Of a DNA stretch of 64,000 nucleotides, positions 55,476 through 63,189 are shown piece after piece (within the stretch, counting starts at the first letter, position 1; each line of letters opens with the position of its first letter). The stretch is from the NCBI RefSeq assembly GCF_030819175.1, contig NZ_JAUTBJ010000002.1, forward strand, positions 2,614,001 to 2,678,000, given 5' to 3'. This DNA comes from Sphingomonas sp. SORGH_AS_0879 (GTDB lineage Bacteria > Pseudomonadota > Alphaproteobacteria > Sphingomonadales > Sphingomonadaceae). Under the pieces are notes generated by a model. That model had not been told where the DNA came from and did not search any database. It was given only the letters and a program-made list of their open reading frames with translations. Position numbers and translations under genes: made by a program.

Positions 55476-56432
55476 ATGAACGATACAACCTCTTCCGTGA
55501 AGTCACGCAACATCCTCGTACTGGGTGCAGGCGAGCTTGGCATGCCGGTGCTGCGCAACCTGGCGCGCCGCGCGAAGGACATCGACGGCGCGAAGATCAG
55601 CGTCCTGCTGCGCGAAAGTGCCGTCGAGTCCGGGGATCCGGCCAAGCAGCGCGACATCGCGGAGATTCGAGCAGCAGGGATCGAGATTGTCCTGGGCGAT
55701 CTGGTCAACGATACGATCGACGAGCTGGCGGAGCTGTTTGCCCGGTACGACACGGTGATCGGCTGTGCGGGCTATGCGGCGGGGATCAATACGCCCATGA
55801 AGCTCGCCAAGGCGGCGCTGCAATCAGGCATCCCGCGCTACTTCCCGTGGCAGTTCGGTGTCGACTTTGAAGCGATCGGTCGCGGCGGTCCGCAGGACAT
55901 TTTCGATGCGCAGCTCGACGTGCGCGAGTTGCTGCGCTCGCAGGACAAGACCGAGTGGGTCATCATCTCCACCGGCATGTTCATGAGCTATCTGTTCGAG
56001 CCGGACTTCGGCGTCGTCGATCTGGGAAACAGCGAGGTTCACGCGCTGGGTAGCCTCGACACCGCCGTGACGCTGACGACGCCTGACGACATCGGCGTGC
56101 TGACCGCCGAGATCGTCTTCTTCGAGCCGACGATCCGCAACGAGATCGTTTTCCTCGCTGGCGACACCGTCACTTACGGCGAGGTCGCGGACAAGCTGGA
56201 GGCAGCGTTCGGCCGTCCCTTCAAGCGGTCGGTCTGGACCGTACCCTTCCTGATGGAAGAGTTGGCGAACGATCCGAACAACATGATGCGCAAGTACCGC
56301 GCCGCCTTTGCGATCGGACGCGGCATGTCGTGGCCGAAGGCAGGCACGTTCAACGACCGCCAGGGTATTCCGGTCACCGACGTGGCTGCCCTTATCAAGA
56401 CCGATTTGCTGGCGGCCCAGCAGGACAAGTGA
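55476..56432 (+). CDS. NmrA-like / isoflavone-reductase-type NAD(P)-binding oxidoreductase
   Basis: 318 residues. An N-terminal Rossmann fold with ILVLGAGELGMPVLRNLARR. Then ESAVESGDPAKQRDIAEIRAAGIEIVLGDLVND and the lineage motif YFPWQFGVDFEAIGRGGPQDIFDAQLDVRELLR, in which Lys/Asp near 140-150 is expected to act in atypical short-chain reductases. Aromatic alcohol reductases and quinone-type reductases belong to this group. First gene of the HxlR-regulated set. Confidence 0.87.
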   Translation: MNDTTSSVKSRNILVLGAGELGMPVLRNLARRAKDIDGAKISVLLRESAVESGDPAKQRDIAEIRAAGIEIVLGDLVNDTIDELAELFARYDTVIGCAGYAAGINTPMKLAKAALQSGIPRYFPWQFGVDFEAIGRGGPQDIFDAQLDVRELLRSQDKTEWVIISTGMFMSYLFEPDFGVVDLGNSEVHALGSLDTAVTLTTPDDIGVLTAEIVFFEPTIRNEIVFLAGDTVTYGEVADKLEAAFGRPFKRSVWTVPFLMEELANDPNNMMRKYRAAFAIGRGMSWPKAGTFNDRQGIPVTDVAALIKTDLLAAQQDK

Positions 56433-56542
56433 TGTGAGCCGGACGGCACCAACGCCGCCCTTACCAAAATCGATACGCGCAGGGCTTTGAGGCTGGTGTA
56501 ATTACCAGTGCCATTCCCTACGCGCTGTATCCGGAGACTTTC

Positions 56543-57391
56543 ATGGATCATATCGCACGGACGCTGCCGTTGCGCGACGGTGCCGCCATCCCGCAAATGG
56601 GCCTGGGCGTCATGTATGTGCCCGAAGGCACGTTGCCCGCGCTGATGCGTGAGGCGGCCAAGGTCGGCTATCGCCACTTCGATACCGCGACCGTCTATGG
56701 CAACGAGGGCGAAGTCGGCGAGGGCCTGCGCTCGCTCGGCATCGACCGCAGCGAGGTCTTCGTGACCACCAAGCTGCAGGACGGCATGCACGGCTATGAC
56801 AATGCCCTGCGCGCCTTCGATGCTAGCGAGAAGCTGATAGGGTCGATCGACCTTTACCTCATCCATTGGCCACAGCCCGCCAAGGACCTGTACGCCGAAA
56901 GCTGGCGCGCGCTGGTGCGTTTGCAGGAAGAAGGTCGGGTCCGCTCGATCGGCGTTGCCAACTTCACGCCCGAGATGATCGATCGCATCACTGCCGGAAC
57001 CGGCGTGGCGCCGGTCATCAACCAGGTCGAGCTGCACCCGCGCTGCCAGCAGCGCGAACTCCGTACCTACAATACCTCCAAGGGCATTTTGACGCAGGCG
57101 TGGAGCCCGCTGGAGCATGGCCTGATCCTGAAGCAGGAGGCGGTCATCGAGATCGCTCAGCGCCTCGGACGTTCGGCCGCGCAGGTGGTCCTTCGCTGGC
57201 ACATCCAGAGTGGCCTCGTCGTAATCCCGAAGGCGGCGGATGCCAGGCATCTGGCCGATAATTTCGAAGCCTGGGACTTCGAGCTGTCCGAGGCGGACAT
57301 GGCCCGCATCTCCGCGCTCGATCAGAACCAGAGCTCGTTCGGCCTCGACCCCAATGTCTACCAGAGCGACCGCGGGCGCATCGAAGCCTGA
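56543..57391 (+). CDS. Aldo/keto reductase (2,5-diketo-gluconate reductase type)
   Basis: 282 residues, AKR fold. The N-terminal strand IPQMGLGVMYVPEG is followed by the catalytic Asp/Tyr block YRHFDTATVYGNEGEVGEGLR, the Lys in VFVTTKLQDG and the His in YLIHWPQP. NADPH contacts include IPKAADARHLADNF. A GxxxxP signature and the QVELHPRCQQRELRTY segment place it with AKR5-type reductases that reduce aldehydes and diketones. It lies 110 bp behind the NmrA-like gene and 26 bp before the FMN reductase. Confidence 0.93.
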   Translation: MDHIARTLPLRDGAAIPQMGLGVMYVPEGTLPALMREAAKVGYRHFDTATVYGNEGEVGEGLRSLGIDRSEVFVTTKLQDGMHGYDNALRAFDASEKLIGSIDLYLIHWPQPAKDLYAESWRALVRLQEEGRVRSIGVANFTPEMIDRITAGTGVAPVINQVELHPRCQQRELRTYNTSKGILTQAWSPLEHGLILKQEAVIEIAQRLGRSAAQVVLRWHIQSGLVVIPKAADARHLADNFEAWDFELSEADMARISALDQNQSSFGLDPNVYQSDRGRIEA

Positions 57392-57417
57392 TTCGCCATC
57401 ATTTCGAAAGACTATCC

Positions 57418-57978
57418 ATGACCTATCATATTGCCACCATCATCGGCAGCCTGCGCAAGGACTCGATCAACCGCCGCGTCGCGGACGCATTGATACGTCT
57501 CGCCCCGTCGAACTTCGATTTCGTCGACGTGTCGATCGGCGACCTTCCGCTTTACAATCAGGACGATGACGCAAATCAAAGCGCGGCAGTGCTCCGGATG
57601 AAGGCTGCCATCGAGGCTTCGGATGGCGTCCTCTTTGTCACGCCGGAGTACAACCGCTCCATACCCGGTGCGCTGAAAAACGCCCTCGATCATGGCTCAC
57701 GCCCCTATGGCAACAACTCGTGGTCGGGTCGCCCTGCAGGGATCGTCGGCGTTTCCCCCGGCGGCACCGGCACAGCCATCGCGCAACAACATCTGCGCAG
57801 CGTCCTCACGTTTTTTGATATGCCGATGTTCGGGCAGCCTGAGACTTACATTCAATGGCAGGCCGATCTGGTAAACGAAGATGGCATCTTTGCCGACGGG
57901 AGCCAGGCTTTCTTTCAGAACTGGATGAGCACCTTCACCACCTTTGTGACGAGAAACCTCGTCCATCAGAAGGGATAA
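57418..57978 (+). CDS. NADPH-dependent FMN reductase
   Basis: 186 residues, flavodoxin-like fold. The FMN phosphate loop is GSLRKDSINRRVADAL. The isoalloxazine-binding motif is TPEYNRSIPGALKNALDHGSRP. ChrR/SsuE-type family: reduces quinones, chromate or azo dyes, or supplies FMNH2. It is the third gene of a compact oxidoreductase group under the HxlR regulator, consistent with detoxification of quinones or reactive carbonyls. Confidence 0.92.
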   Translation: MTYHIATIIGSLRKDSINRRVADALIRLAPSNFDFVDVSIGDLPLYNQDDDANQSAAVLRMKAAIEASDGVLFVTPEYNRSIPGALKNALDHGSRPYGNNSWSGRPAGIVGVSPGGTGTAIAQQHLRSVLTFFDMPMFGQPETYIQWQADLVNEDGIFADGSQAFFQNWMSTFTTFVTRNLVHQKG

Positions 57979-58114
57979 ACCTAGGTCCGACCGATATTCA
58001 TGTTTGCTTCTTGCTCGCGCTCACCCTTCGATAACGGGCGAGAGTAAACATCCTTGAATGTAAGCCCGACCTGATTTCCTGCAGGAAAGGGAATCCCGCG
58101 GGCGGCGCCATCAG

Positions 58115-58830
58115 TTATCGGGCCAGTTGCGGGAGCAAGGTCGAGCTCGGTCGGGGTCGGGGGACACCGCCGGGCCCGGCCGAAACCTCAGCGCTTTCGA
58201 TCTGCCACCGGGCACGTGAGACGAAATGAAGACCGTCGAACTGCGCCCGAATCGGGTTGCTCGCGTCATGCCCCCGCAGCATGAGCGTACCGTCGGTCCC
58301 GGTAACATCGTGCAGCGTGATATCGCGATAGACCGGTATCGCTGTACCGCTCGCCCCGGCATCATAATGTGTGTCGAGGTCGATCGGCCGTCGATTGCCG
58401 CGCAGGCAGACACCCTCGTACCGCACCGGGGTCACGGGTCCGCCCCGGCTGGCGTCGCTCTTGATACGAAGGCCGGAGGGCGCGCCGTCCAGTATCACGT
58501 CGCGGACGAGAATGTCGCTGACGCCGGCATTGGTCTCGCGGCCGGCAGACTCAGCACCCGTCTCTGCCCACACGACATCTGCTTCCGGCAGGTAGCGCGC
58601 CAGCCGGGCACGGTCTGCTCTATCCGGGAGCAGCTCGTTCGATCAAACATCGCCTCGGCAGGAGCCAGATCGGCGGCCGGACGACATTCGTTCCGGCTGG
58701 CACATCTTGGCCTCGATCAAGGGACCGATGTACTCATCCTGTGGCGCATCCCAATAGTATCGACGGTTCGTCGTTCCATTGATGCCGCGCGCGACTTTCC
58801 CAGAAGCGCTCCAGGAATTTGCTCCTAACG
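58115..58830 (-). pseudogene. Decayed glycoside hydrolase family 28-like gene
   Basis: The last 150 codons read GRETNAGVSDILVRDVILDGAPSGLRIKSDASRGG and GNRRPIDLDTHYD, then YRDITLHDVTGTDGTLML. This is the late beta-helix part of GH28 polygalacturonase-like enzymes. The region upstream (58574-58830) reads in broken frames, among them NSWSASGKVARGINGTTNRRYYWDAP and EYIGPLIEAKMCQPER, which I cannot assign. The catalytic Asp residues of GH28 are not present. An IS3 element lies 146 bp upstream. It is probably a pseudogene left from a plant-polymer locus. Confidence 0.65.
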
Positions 58831-59041
58831 CGCTCGCGCGAATGCCGCATGGAAAAGCATAGCCACTGGCATGGCCGCCTTGTACCCGCGGGCGATCACA
58901 AACATTGCAATTATATCACGTGGTTTTTGGCTGTCTCAAGCATCTTCCGGCGCTTCGCGGTCCGCTATGACCGTTGTGACGTGACCCCCGTTTCTTCATC
59001 CAACTGGAAGTAGAGACCGTCTCCTTAAAGGGACGGACGGA

Positions 59042-59308
59042 ATGAAGCGGAAGCAGTTTTCGGAAGAGCAGATCATCGGCATCCTGAAGGAGGCCGAGGC
59101 GGGTGCGGTGGTGACGGAGCTGTGCCGCAAGCACGGGATGTCGAGCGCGACTTACTATGCGTGGAAGGCGAAGTTCGGCGGCCTGGAGGTGTCCGACGCA
59201 AAGCGCCTGCGGTCGCTCGAAGAGGAGAACGCCCGGCTCAAACGGCTACTGGCGGACACGATGCTGGACAATGCGGGGTTGAAAGACCTGCTGTCAAAAA
59301 AGTGGTGA
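59042..59308 (+). CDS. IS3-family transposase OrfA
   Basis: 88 residues. [47 protein letters not shown] is the HTH_Tnp_1 domain; the C-terminal half [29 protein letters not shown] is a leucine zipper. The last codons overlap orfB at an A6 run (59296-59301), permitting a -1 shift into orfB. Confidence 0.93.
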   Translation: MKRKQFSEEQIIGILKEAEAGAVVTELCRKHGMSSATYYAWKAKFGGLEVSDAKRLRSLEEENARLKRLLADTMLDNAGLKDLLSKKW

Positions 59309-60207
59309 CGCCCGCCGCGAAGCGGCAAGCGGTCGCGCATCTCCAGGCGACGCTGGGGATGAGCGAGCGGCGGGCATGCACGGTCGTTGGGGCAGACCGC
59401 ACGAGCATGCGGTATCGCTCGTGCCGGGCGGATGATGGCGACCTGCGGTCGCGGCTGCGCGAGCTGGCGCAGCAACGCCGACGGTTCGGCTATCGGCGTC
59501 TGCACATCCTGCTGCGCCGGGACGGCATCACGATCAACCGCAAGAAGACCCAGCGGCTCTATCGTGAGGAGGGTTTGACGGTCAGGCGCCGGAAGGGACG
59601 AAGGCGCGCCACAGGCAGCCGTGCGCCCGCGTCAGTGCTGGCGCTTCCCAACCAGCGCTGGAGTCTGGACTTCGTCCACGACCAGCTCGTGACCGGCCGT
59701 CGGTTCCGCGTGCTCAACATCGTCGATGACGTCACGCGCGAATGCCTTCGGGCGGTGGTGGACACGTCGATCTCGGGCCGGCGGGTCGTGCGCGAGCTGG
59801 CCGATCTGATCGCCGAGCGTGGCAGGCCGAAGATGATCGTCAGCGACAACGGGACCGAACTGACGTCGAACGCGGTGCTCGCCTGGTCCGGCGATGCCCG
59901 CATCGAGTGGCATTACATCGCGCCGGGCAAGCCCACGCAGAACGGGTTCGTCGAGAGCTTTAACGGTCGCATGCGCGACGAGCTGCTCAACGAGACGCTG
60001 TTCTTCACCATCGGTCAGGCCCGCTCGATTCTGGCCCGCTGGGTCGACGACTACAACAACGAGCGTCCGCACTCCTCGCTCGGCTACGCCACTCCGGCAG
60101 CCTTCGCTGCCGGGCTCGAACAGCAACGGGCGGGGTTAACCCCGCCCGTTGCTTCACCTGCGCTTATGCGCGAAAACCACGGTCGGTCTCTGGTTGCCGC
60201 TGGATGA
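59302..60207 (+). CDS. IS3-family transposase OrfB
   Basis: About 300 residues, probably made by -1 frameshifting on CAAAAAAG (or from the GTG at 59302). It has [19 protein letters not shown] and then [15 protein letters not shown]. The integrase core is [33 protein letters not shown] (Asp), [13 protein letters not shown] (Asp) and [18 protein letters not shown] (Glu), ending near [11 protein letters not shown]. All three catalytic residues are present. A 30-bp perfect palindrome lies within the last 30 codons. Confidence 0.93.
   Translation: MVTPAAKRQAVAHLQATLGMSERRACTVVGADRTSMRYRSCRADDGDLRSRLRELAQQRRRFGYRRLHILLRRDGITINRKKTQRLYREEGLTVRRRKGRRRATGSRAPASVLALPNQRWSLDFVHDQLVTGRRFRVLNIVDDVTRECLRAVVDTSISGRRVVRELADLIAERGRPKMIVSDNGTELTSNAVLAWSGDARIEWHYIAPGKPTQNGFVESFNGRMRDELLNETLFFTIGQARSILARWVDDYNNERPHSSLGYATPAAFAAGLEQQRAGLTPPVASPALMRENHGRSLVAAG
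60123..60152. repeat. 30-bp perfect palindrome in the 3' end of IS3 orfB
   Basis: 15-bp arms GCAACGGGCGGGGTT and its exact complement meet without a loop. It lies after the conserved integrase core, in the variable tail of orfB. A stem this strong could act as a transcription terminator or block readthrough from outside into the element. Confidence 0.85.
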
Positions 60208-60307
60208 AAGACCGGGGTCACGTCAGTTGAACCATCCCCTTCCGCGGCTTCATCCATCTCGGCGCCGCATTGATCCCGATACGGTGAATATCGATCGGGG
60301 CTGATGG

Positions 60308-61111
60308 TCATCGATCCGATATCATCAAAATTGGGATAGGACGCCGTCTGTCATCCAGCCGAAGGACAAGATCGGCCCGCCCCGGCATCTCTTCGAGGAT
60401 GTGGCGGGTCAGACGTTCGTAATGGCTGATGAAGCGGAGCACCTGCGCATCGTCCATCACGCCGGGGCCGCTCGCCCCGGATTGCCGTAGCGCCTGTTCC
60501 TGCTGCATTCGCCAGGTGGCGACGACATCCCAGCCCGGCGCGGCGAGCAGGACCAGCATATCGATATGGCCGAACAAGGCCTGATAGGGCCCCGCCAGCG
60601 CCGCGTTGGCGAAGGATCGCCAACGGCCCGATGCGTCTTCGCTCGCCTCCAGCCTGTTGACGGGGCTTTCCAGGGCGGCTTCGGCTTCGGGTTTCGCGCC
60701 GACGCACCATCCCTCGAACAGTACGACCCGCGTATCGGCCGGGGCGACAGGCCATTCCTCGGCCGGGGCGCGGTCGTCGCGCGCCTTGTCGAAACGGGGA
60801 AGCGCCACCGCCTCCCCCGCTCGGATCGCGTCGAGCACGGCCAGGCCCAGCGGGATATCGTGCGTGCCGGGAACGCCGCGCGTCCGCAGCAAGGGGTGGA
60901 CATCGCGCGCCAGCGCCTCGCGATCGCGACGCGTCAGATAGAGATCGTCGAGCGACAGCGTCACCGCCCGCTCCAGCCGTTCGCACAAGGCGGCGGCCAG
61001 CGTCGACTTGCCGCTGCCCTGCGCGCCGCAGAGGCCGACGACGATGGGGCGATCGGGTATCTCCGCCGCCCGCCGGGCGATGGCCTGCGCGACGGCTGCC
61101 TCAAGCGACAC
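60308..61111 (-). CDS. D-glycerate 3-kinase-like P-loop kinase
   Basis: 267 residues. Walker A is GLCGAQGSGKST (residues 26-37), followed by a lid-type arrangement with LSLDDLYLTRRDREALARDVHPLLRTRGVPGTHD and VVLFEGWCVGA (Walker B-like). This is the plant/cyanobacterial-type glycerate kinase, distinct from GlxK. It would turn D-glycerate into 3-phosphoglycerate. The start overlaps the end of the 2-hydroxyacid dehydrogenase gene by 11 bp, so the two are cotranscribed and fit a hydroxypyruvate/tartronate semialdehyde to glycerate to 3-PGA route. That route is inference. Confidence 0.88.
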   Translation of the reverse strand: MSLEAAVAQAIARRAAEIPDRPIVVGLCGAQGSGKSTLAAALCERLERAVTLSLDDLYLTRRDREALARDVHPLLRTRGVPGTHDIPLGLAVLDAIRAGEAVALPRFDKARDDRAPAEEWPVAPADTRVVLFEGWCVGAKPEAEAALESPVNRLEASEDASGRWRSFANAALAGPYQALFGHIDMLVLLAAPGWDVVATWRMQQEQALRQSGASGPGVMDDAQVLRFISHYERLTRHILEEMPGRADLVLRLDDRRRPIPILMISDR

Positions 61112-62075
61112 GGTTGGGCAGGTCCGTTCCGGCTAGGAAGGCGTCGATGTTCGCGATCGCCTGGAGCCCCATCGCGGTGCGCGCCTCGATGGTCGCACTG
61201 CCGAGATGCGGCAACAGCACCGCGCGCGCATGGCCGAGCAGGCCCGGATGCACCGCCGGTTCGCGCTCATAGACGTCGAGCGCCGCCGCCCCGATCCGGC
61301 CGCCGTCCAACGCCTCGACCAGCGCCGCCTCGTCGACGACCGACCCGCGCGCGGTGTTCACCAGGATCGCATCGCGCCGCATCGCCGACAGGAAGGCGGC
61401 ATCGACCATGTGCCGCGTGGCATCGCCGCCGGGGACGTGCAGCGATACCACATCGGCCACCGCCGCCAGTTCGGCCAGCGTCTCGCAGCGTTCGGCCCCC
61501 AGCGCGGCGGCGGTCGCCGGATCGGCGGCGGTGCGGCTGAAATAGCGGATCGTCATGCCCAGCCCTTTGGCGCGGGCGGCGGTGGCCTGTGCGATCCGCC
61601 CGAACCCGACCAGTCCCAGGACCGCGCCGGTGAGCCCCCGGCCGACCAGATGGGTCGGCCGCCATCCGGTCCAGTCGCCCGCGCGCAACTCGCGCTCGCC
61701 CTCCCCCGCCCGGCGTGCAGCCATCAGCATCAGCAGGATGGCGAGTTCGGCGGTCGCGTCGGTCAGCGCATCCGGCGTGTTGGTCACCGCGATCCCCGCC
61801 GCGGCGGCGGCCGCCAGGTCGATATGATCCACGCCCGCGCCGAAATTGGCGATCAGCCTCACCCGGCGCCCCTCGGTGGCGATCAGGTCGGCGTCGATCC
61901 GGTCGGTGATGGTGGGCAGCAGGATGTCGCTATCGCGCATCGCCGCGACCAGTGCGGCCCGGTCGAGCGGGCGATCCTGCGTGTTCAGGCGGGCGTCGAA
62001 ACGCTGCGTCAACACCGTCTCGACCGGCTCGGGGAGCCGCCGCGTCACGGTGATAATGGGATAGGTGGTGGTCAT
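61101..62075 (-). CDS. D-isomer-specific 2-hydroxyacid dehydrogenase (glyoxylate/hydroxypyruvate reductase type)
   Basis: 324 residues. NAD(P) loop GLVGFGRIAQATAARAKGLGM; the serine/threonine after beta-2 (YFSRTA) suggests NADPH use. Catalytic Arg is in NTARGSVVDEAAL, Glu in LDVYEREPAVHPGL and His in LLPHLGSATIEAR. It is likely to reduce glyoxylate or hydroxypyruvate to glycolate or glycerate, matching the adjacent glycerate kinase. It overlaps the aldo/keto reductase stop by 4 bp, so it belongs to one operon. Confidence 0.92.
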   Translation of the reverse strand: MTTTYPIITVTRRLPEPVETVLTQRFDARLNTQDRPLDRAALVAAMRDSDILLPTITDRIDADLIATEGRRVRLIANFGAGVDHIDLAAAAAAGIAVTNTPDALTDATAELAILLMLMAARRAGEGERELRAGDWTGWRPTHLVGRGLTGAVLGLVGFGRIAQATAARAKGLGMTIRYFSRTAADPATAAALGAERCETLAELAAVADVVSLHVPGGDATRHMVDAAFLSAMRRDAILVNTARGSVVDEAALVEALDGGRIGAAALDVYEREPAVHPGLLGHARAVLLPHLGSATIEARTAMGLQAIANIDAFLAGTDLPNRVA

Positions 62076-63127
62076 GCGATGGTCCTTGCATCTTCGGCGA
62101 AGGCGTCCGCCCGGATCAGCCCCTCCGCGATCAGCGTTTGCCAGAAAGCCGGGGGTATCGGCGTCCGGTACAGGTCGAGCGTCTGCGCCAGGCGGCGCGG
62201 GTTGGCGATGCCGGGCAACACGCTGGCGACGCAGGGATGGGTGAGCGGGAATTGCAGCGCCGCCGCCGCCAGCGGAATGCCCCAGGCCTCCGCCACCGCC
62301 TCGATCCGCCGCACACGGGCGACGATGTCGGCAGGCGCGGGGGCATAGTCGTAGAAGGGAGTCCCCGGCCCCTGCGTGCCGCTCGCCAGGATGCCGCTGT
62401 TATATGGCGCGCCCGCGATCACCGCGATGCCGCGCGCGGCACAGGCGGGGAACAGGGCATCGAGCGGCGTCTGCTCCAGCAGGGTATAACGGTTGGCCAG
62501 CAGCAGCACGTCGAGCGGGGCGGCCTCGATCGCCTCCAGGCACACCTCGACCTCATTGACGCCCAGGCCGAAGGCGCGGATCGCGCCCTGCTCGCGCAAC
62601 GACACCAGCGCGTCGAAGCCCCCGCCGCGCGTCAGTTGCGCCCAGCCCGCGTCATGCGCCTCGCCACGGCTCCACCGACCGATATCGTGGACGAAGAGCA
62701 TGTCGATCCGGTCGAGCCCCAGCCGGTGCAGGCTGGCCTCGAACGACCGGAATATCCCGTCGCGGCTATAGTCATAGGCGACACGGAACGGCATCGGCGA
62801 GACGAAGCCATCGACCTCCCCGCCCCGGCCCGACGCGGCATCGGGCACGAGCAGTCGGCCGACTTTGGTGGAGAGGACCAGCGCGCCATCGTCCTGCCCG
62901 CGAAGCGCATCGCCGAGGCGGCGCTCGCTCAGGCCGCGTCCGTAGAAGGGGGCGGTGTCGAAATAGCGGATACCCGCCGCCAGCGCCGCCGAGACGGCAT
63001 CGCGGGCGGCATCGTCCGCGACCGCGCGATGGGCATTGCCGAGCGAGGCGGCCCCGAAGCCGAGTTCGGTGACGTGCAGCCCGGTGTCGCCGAGCGCGCG
63101 GACGGGCAGAGGAGGAGAGGCATTCAT
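62072..63127 (-). CDS. Aldo/keto reductase (L-fucose / D-threo-aldose dehydrogenase type)
   Basis: 351 residues. RALGDTGLHVTELGFGAASLGN, the catalytic Asp/Tyr block AALAAGIRYFDTAPFYGRGLSERRLG, the Lys in LVLSTKVGRLL and the His in DMLFVHDIGRWSRG. The length and FDTAPFYG pattern match the sugar-oxidising AKRs such as L-fucose/D-arabinose dehydrogenases. It is followed downstream by a 2-hydroxyacid dehydrogenase and preceded by an FAH-family gene, the usual company of non-phosphorylative sugar catabolism. The ATG at 63127 was chosen; the frame extends but only as antisense of the neighbouring gene. Confidence 0.88.
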   Translation of the reverse strand: MNASPPLPVRALGDTGLHVTELGFGAASLGNAHRAVADDAARDAVSAALAAGIRYFDTAPFYGRGLSERRLGDALRGQDDGALVLSTKVGRLLVPDAASGRGGEVDGFVSPMPFRVAYDYSRDGIFRSFEASLHRLGLDRIDMLFVHDIGRWSRGEAHDAGWAQLTRGGGFDALVSLREQGAIRAFGLGVNEVEVCLEAIEAAPLDVLLLANRYTLLEQTPLDALFPACAARGIAVIAGAPYNSGILASGTQGPGTPFYDYAPAPADIVARVRRIEAVAEAWGIPLAAAALQFPLTHPCVASVLPGIANPRRLAQTLDLYRTPIPPAFWQTLIAEGLIRADAFAEDARTIA

Positions 63128-63189
63128 CGGTCGAACCTTTTCGCCAACGGGGACCGTGGCCCGTGCCGAGCCACGGTCCGGGGTCACGG

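Larger units (their letters stand above)
58977..60225 (+). mobile_element. IS3-family insertion sequence (IS407 group), apparently intact
   Basis: 1249 bp. The ends are TGACGTGACCCCCGTTTCTTC (left) and the complement of TGACGTGACCCCGGTCTTTC (right). It is flanked by a 4-bp direct repeat GTTG (58973-58976 and 60226-60229), the target size of the IS407 group. It holds overlapping orfA and orfB. The intact target duplication shows simple insertion. Confidence 0.92.
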
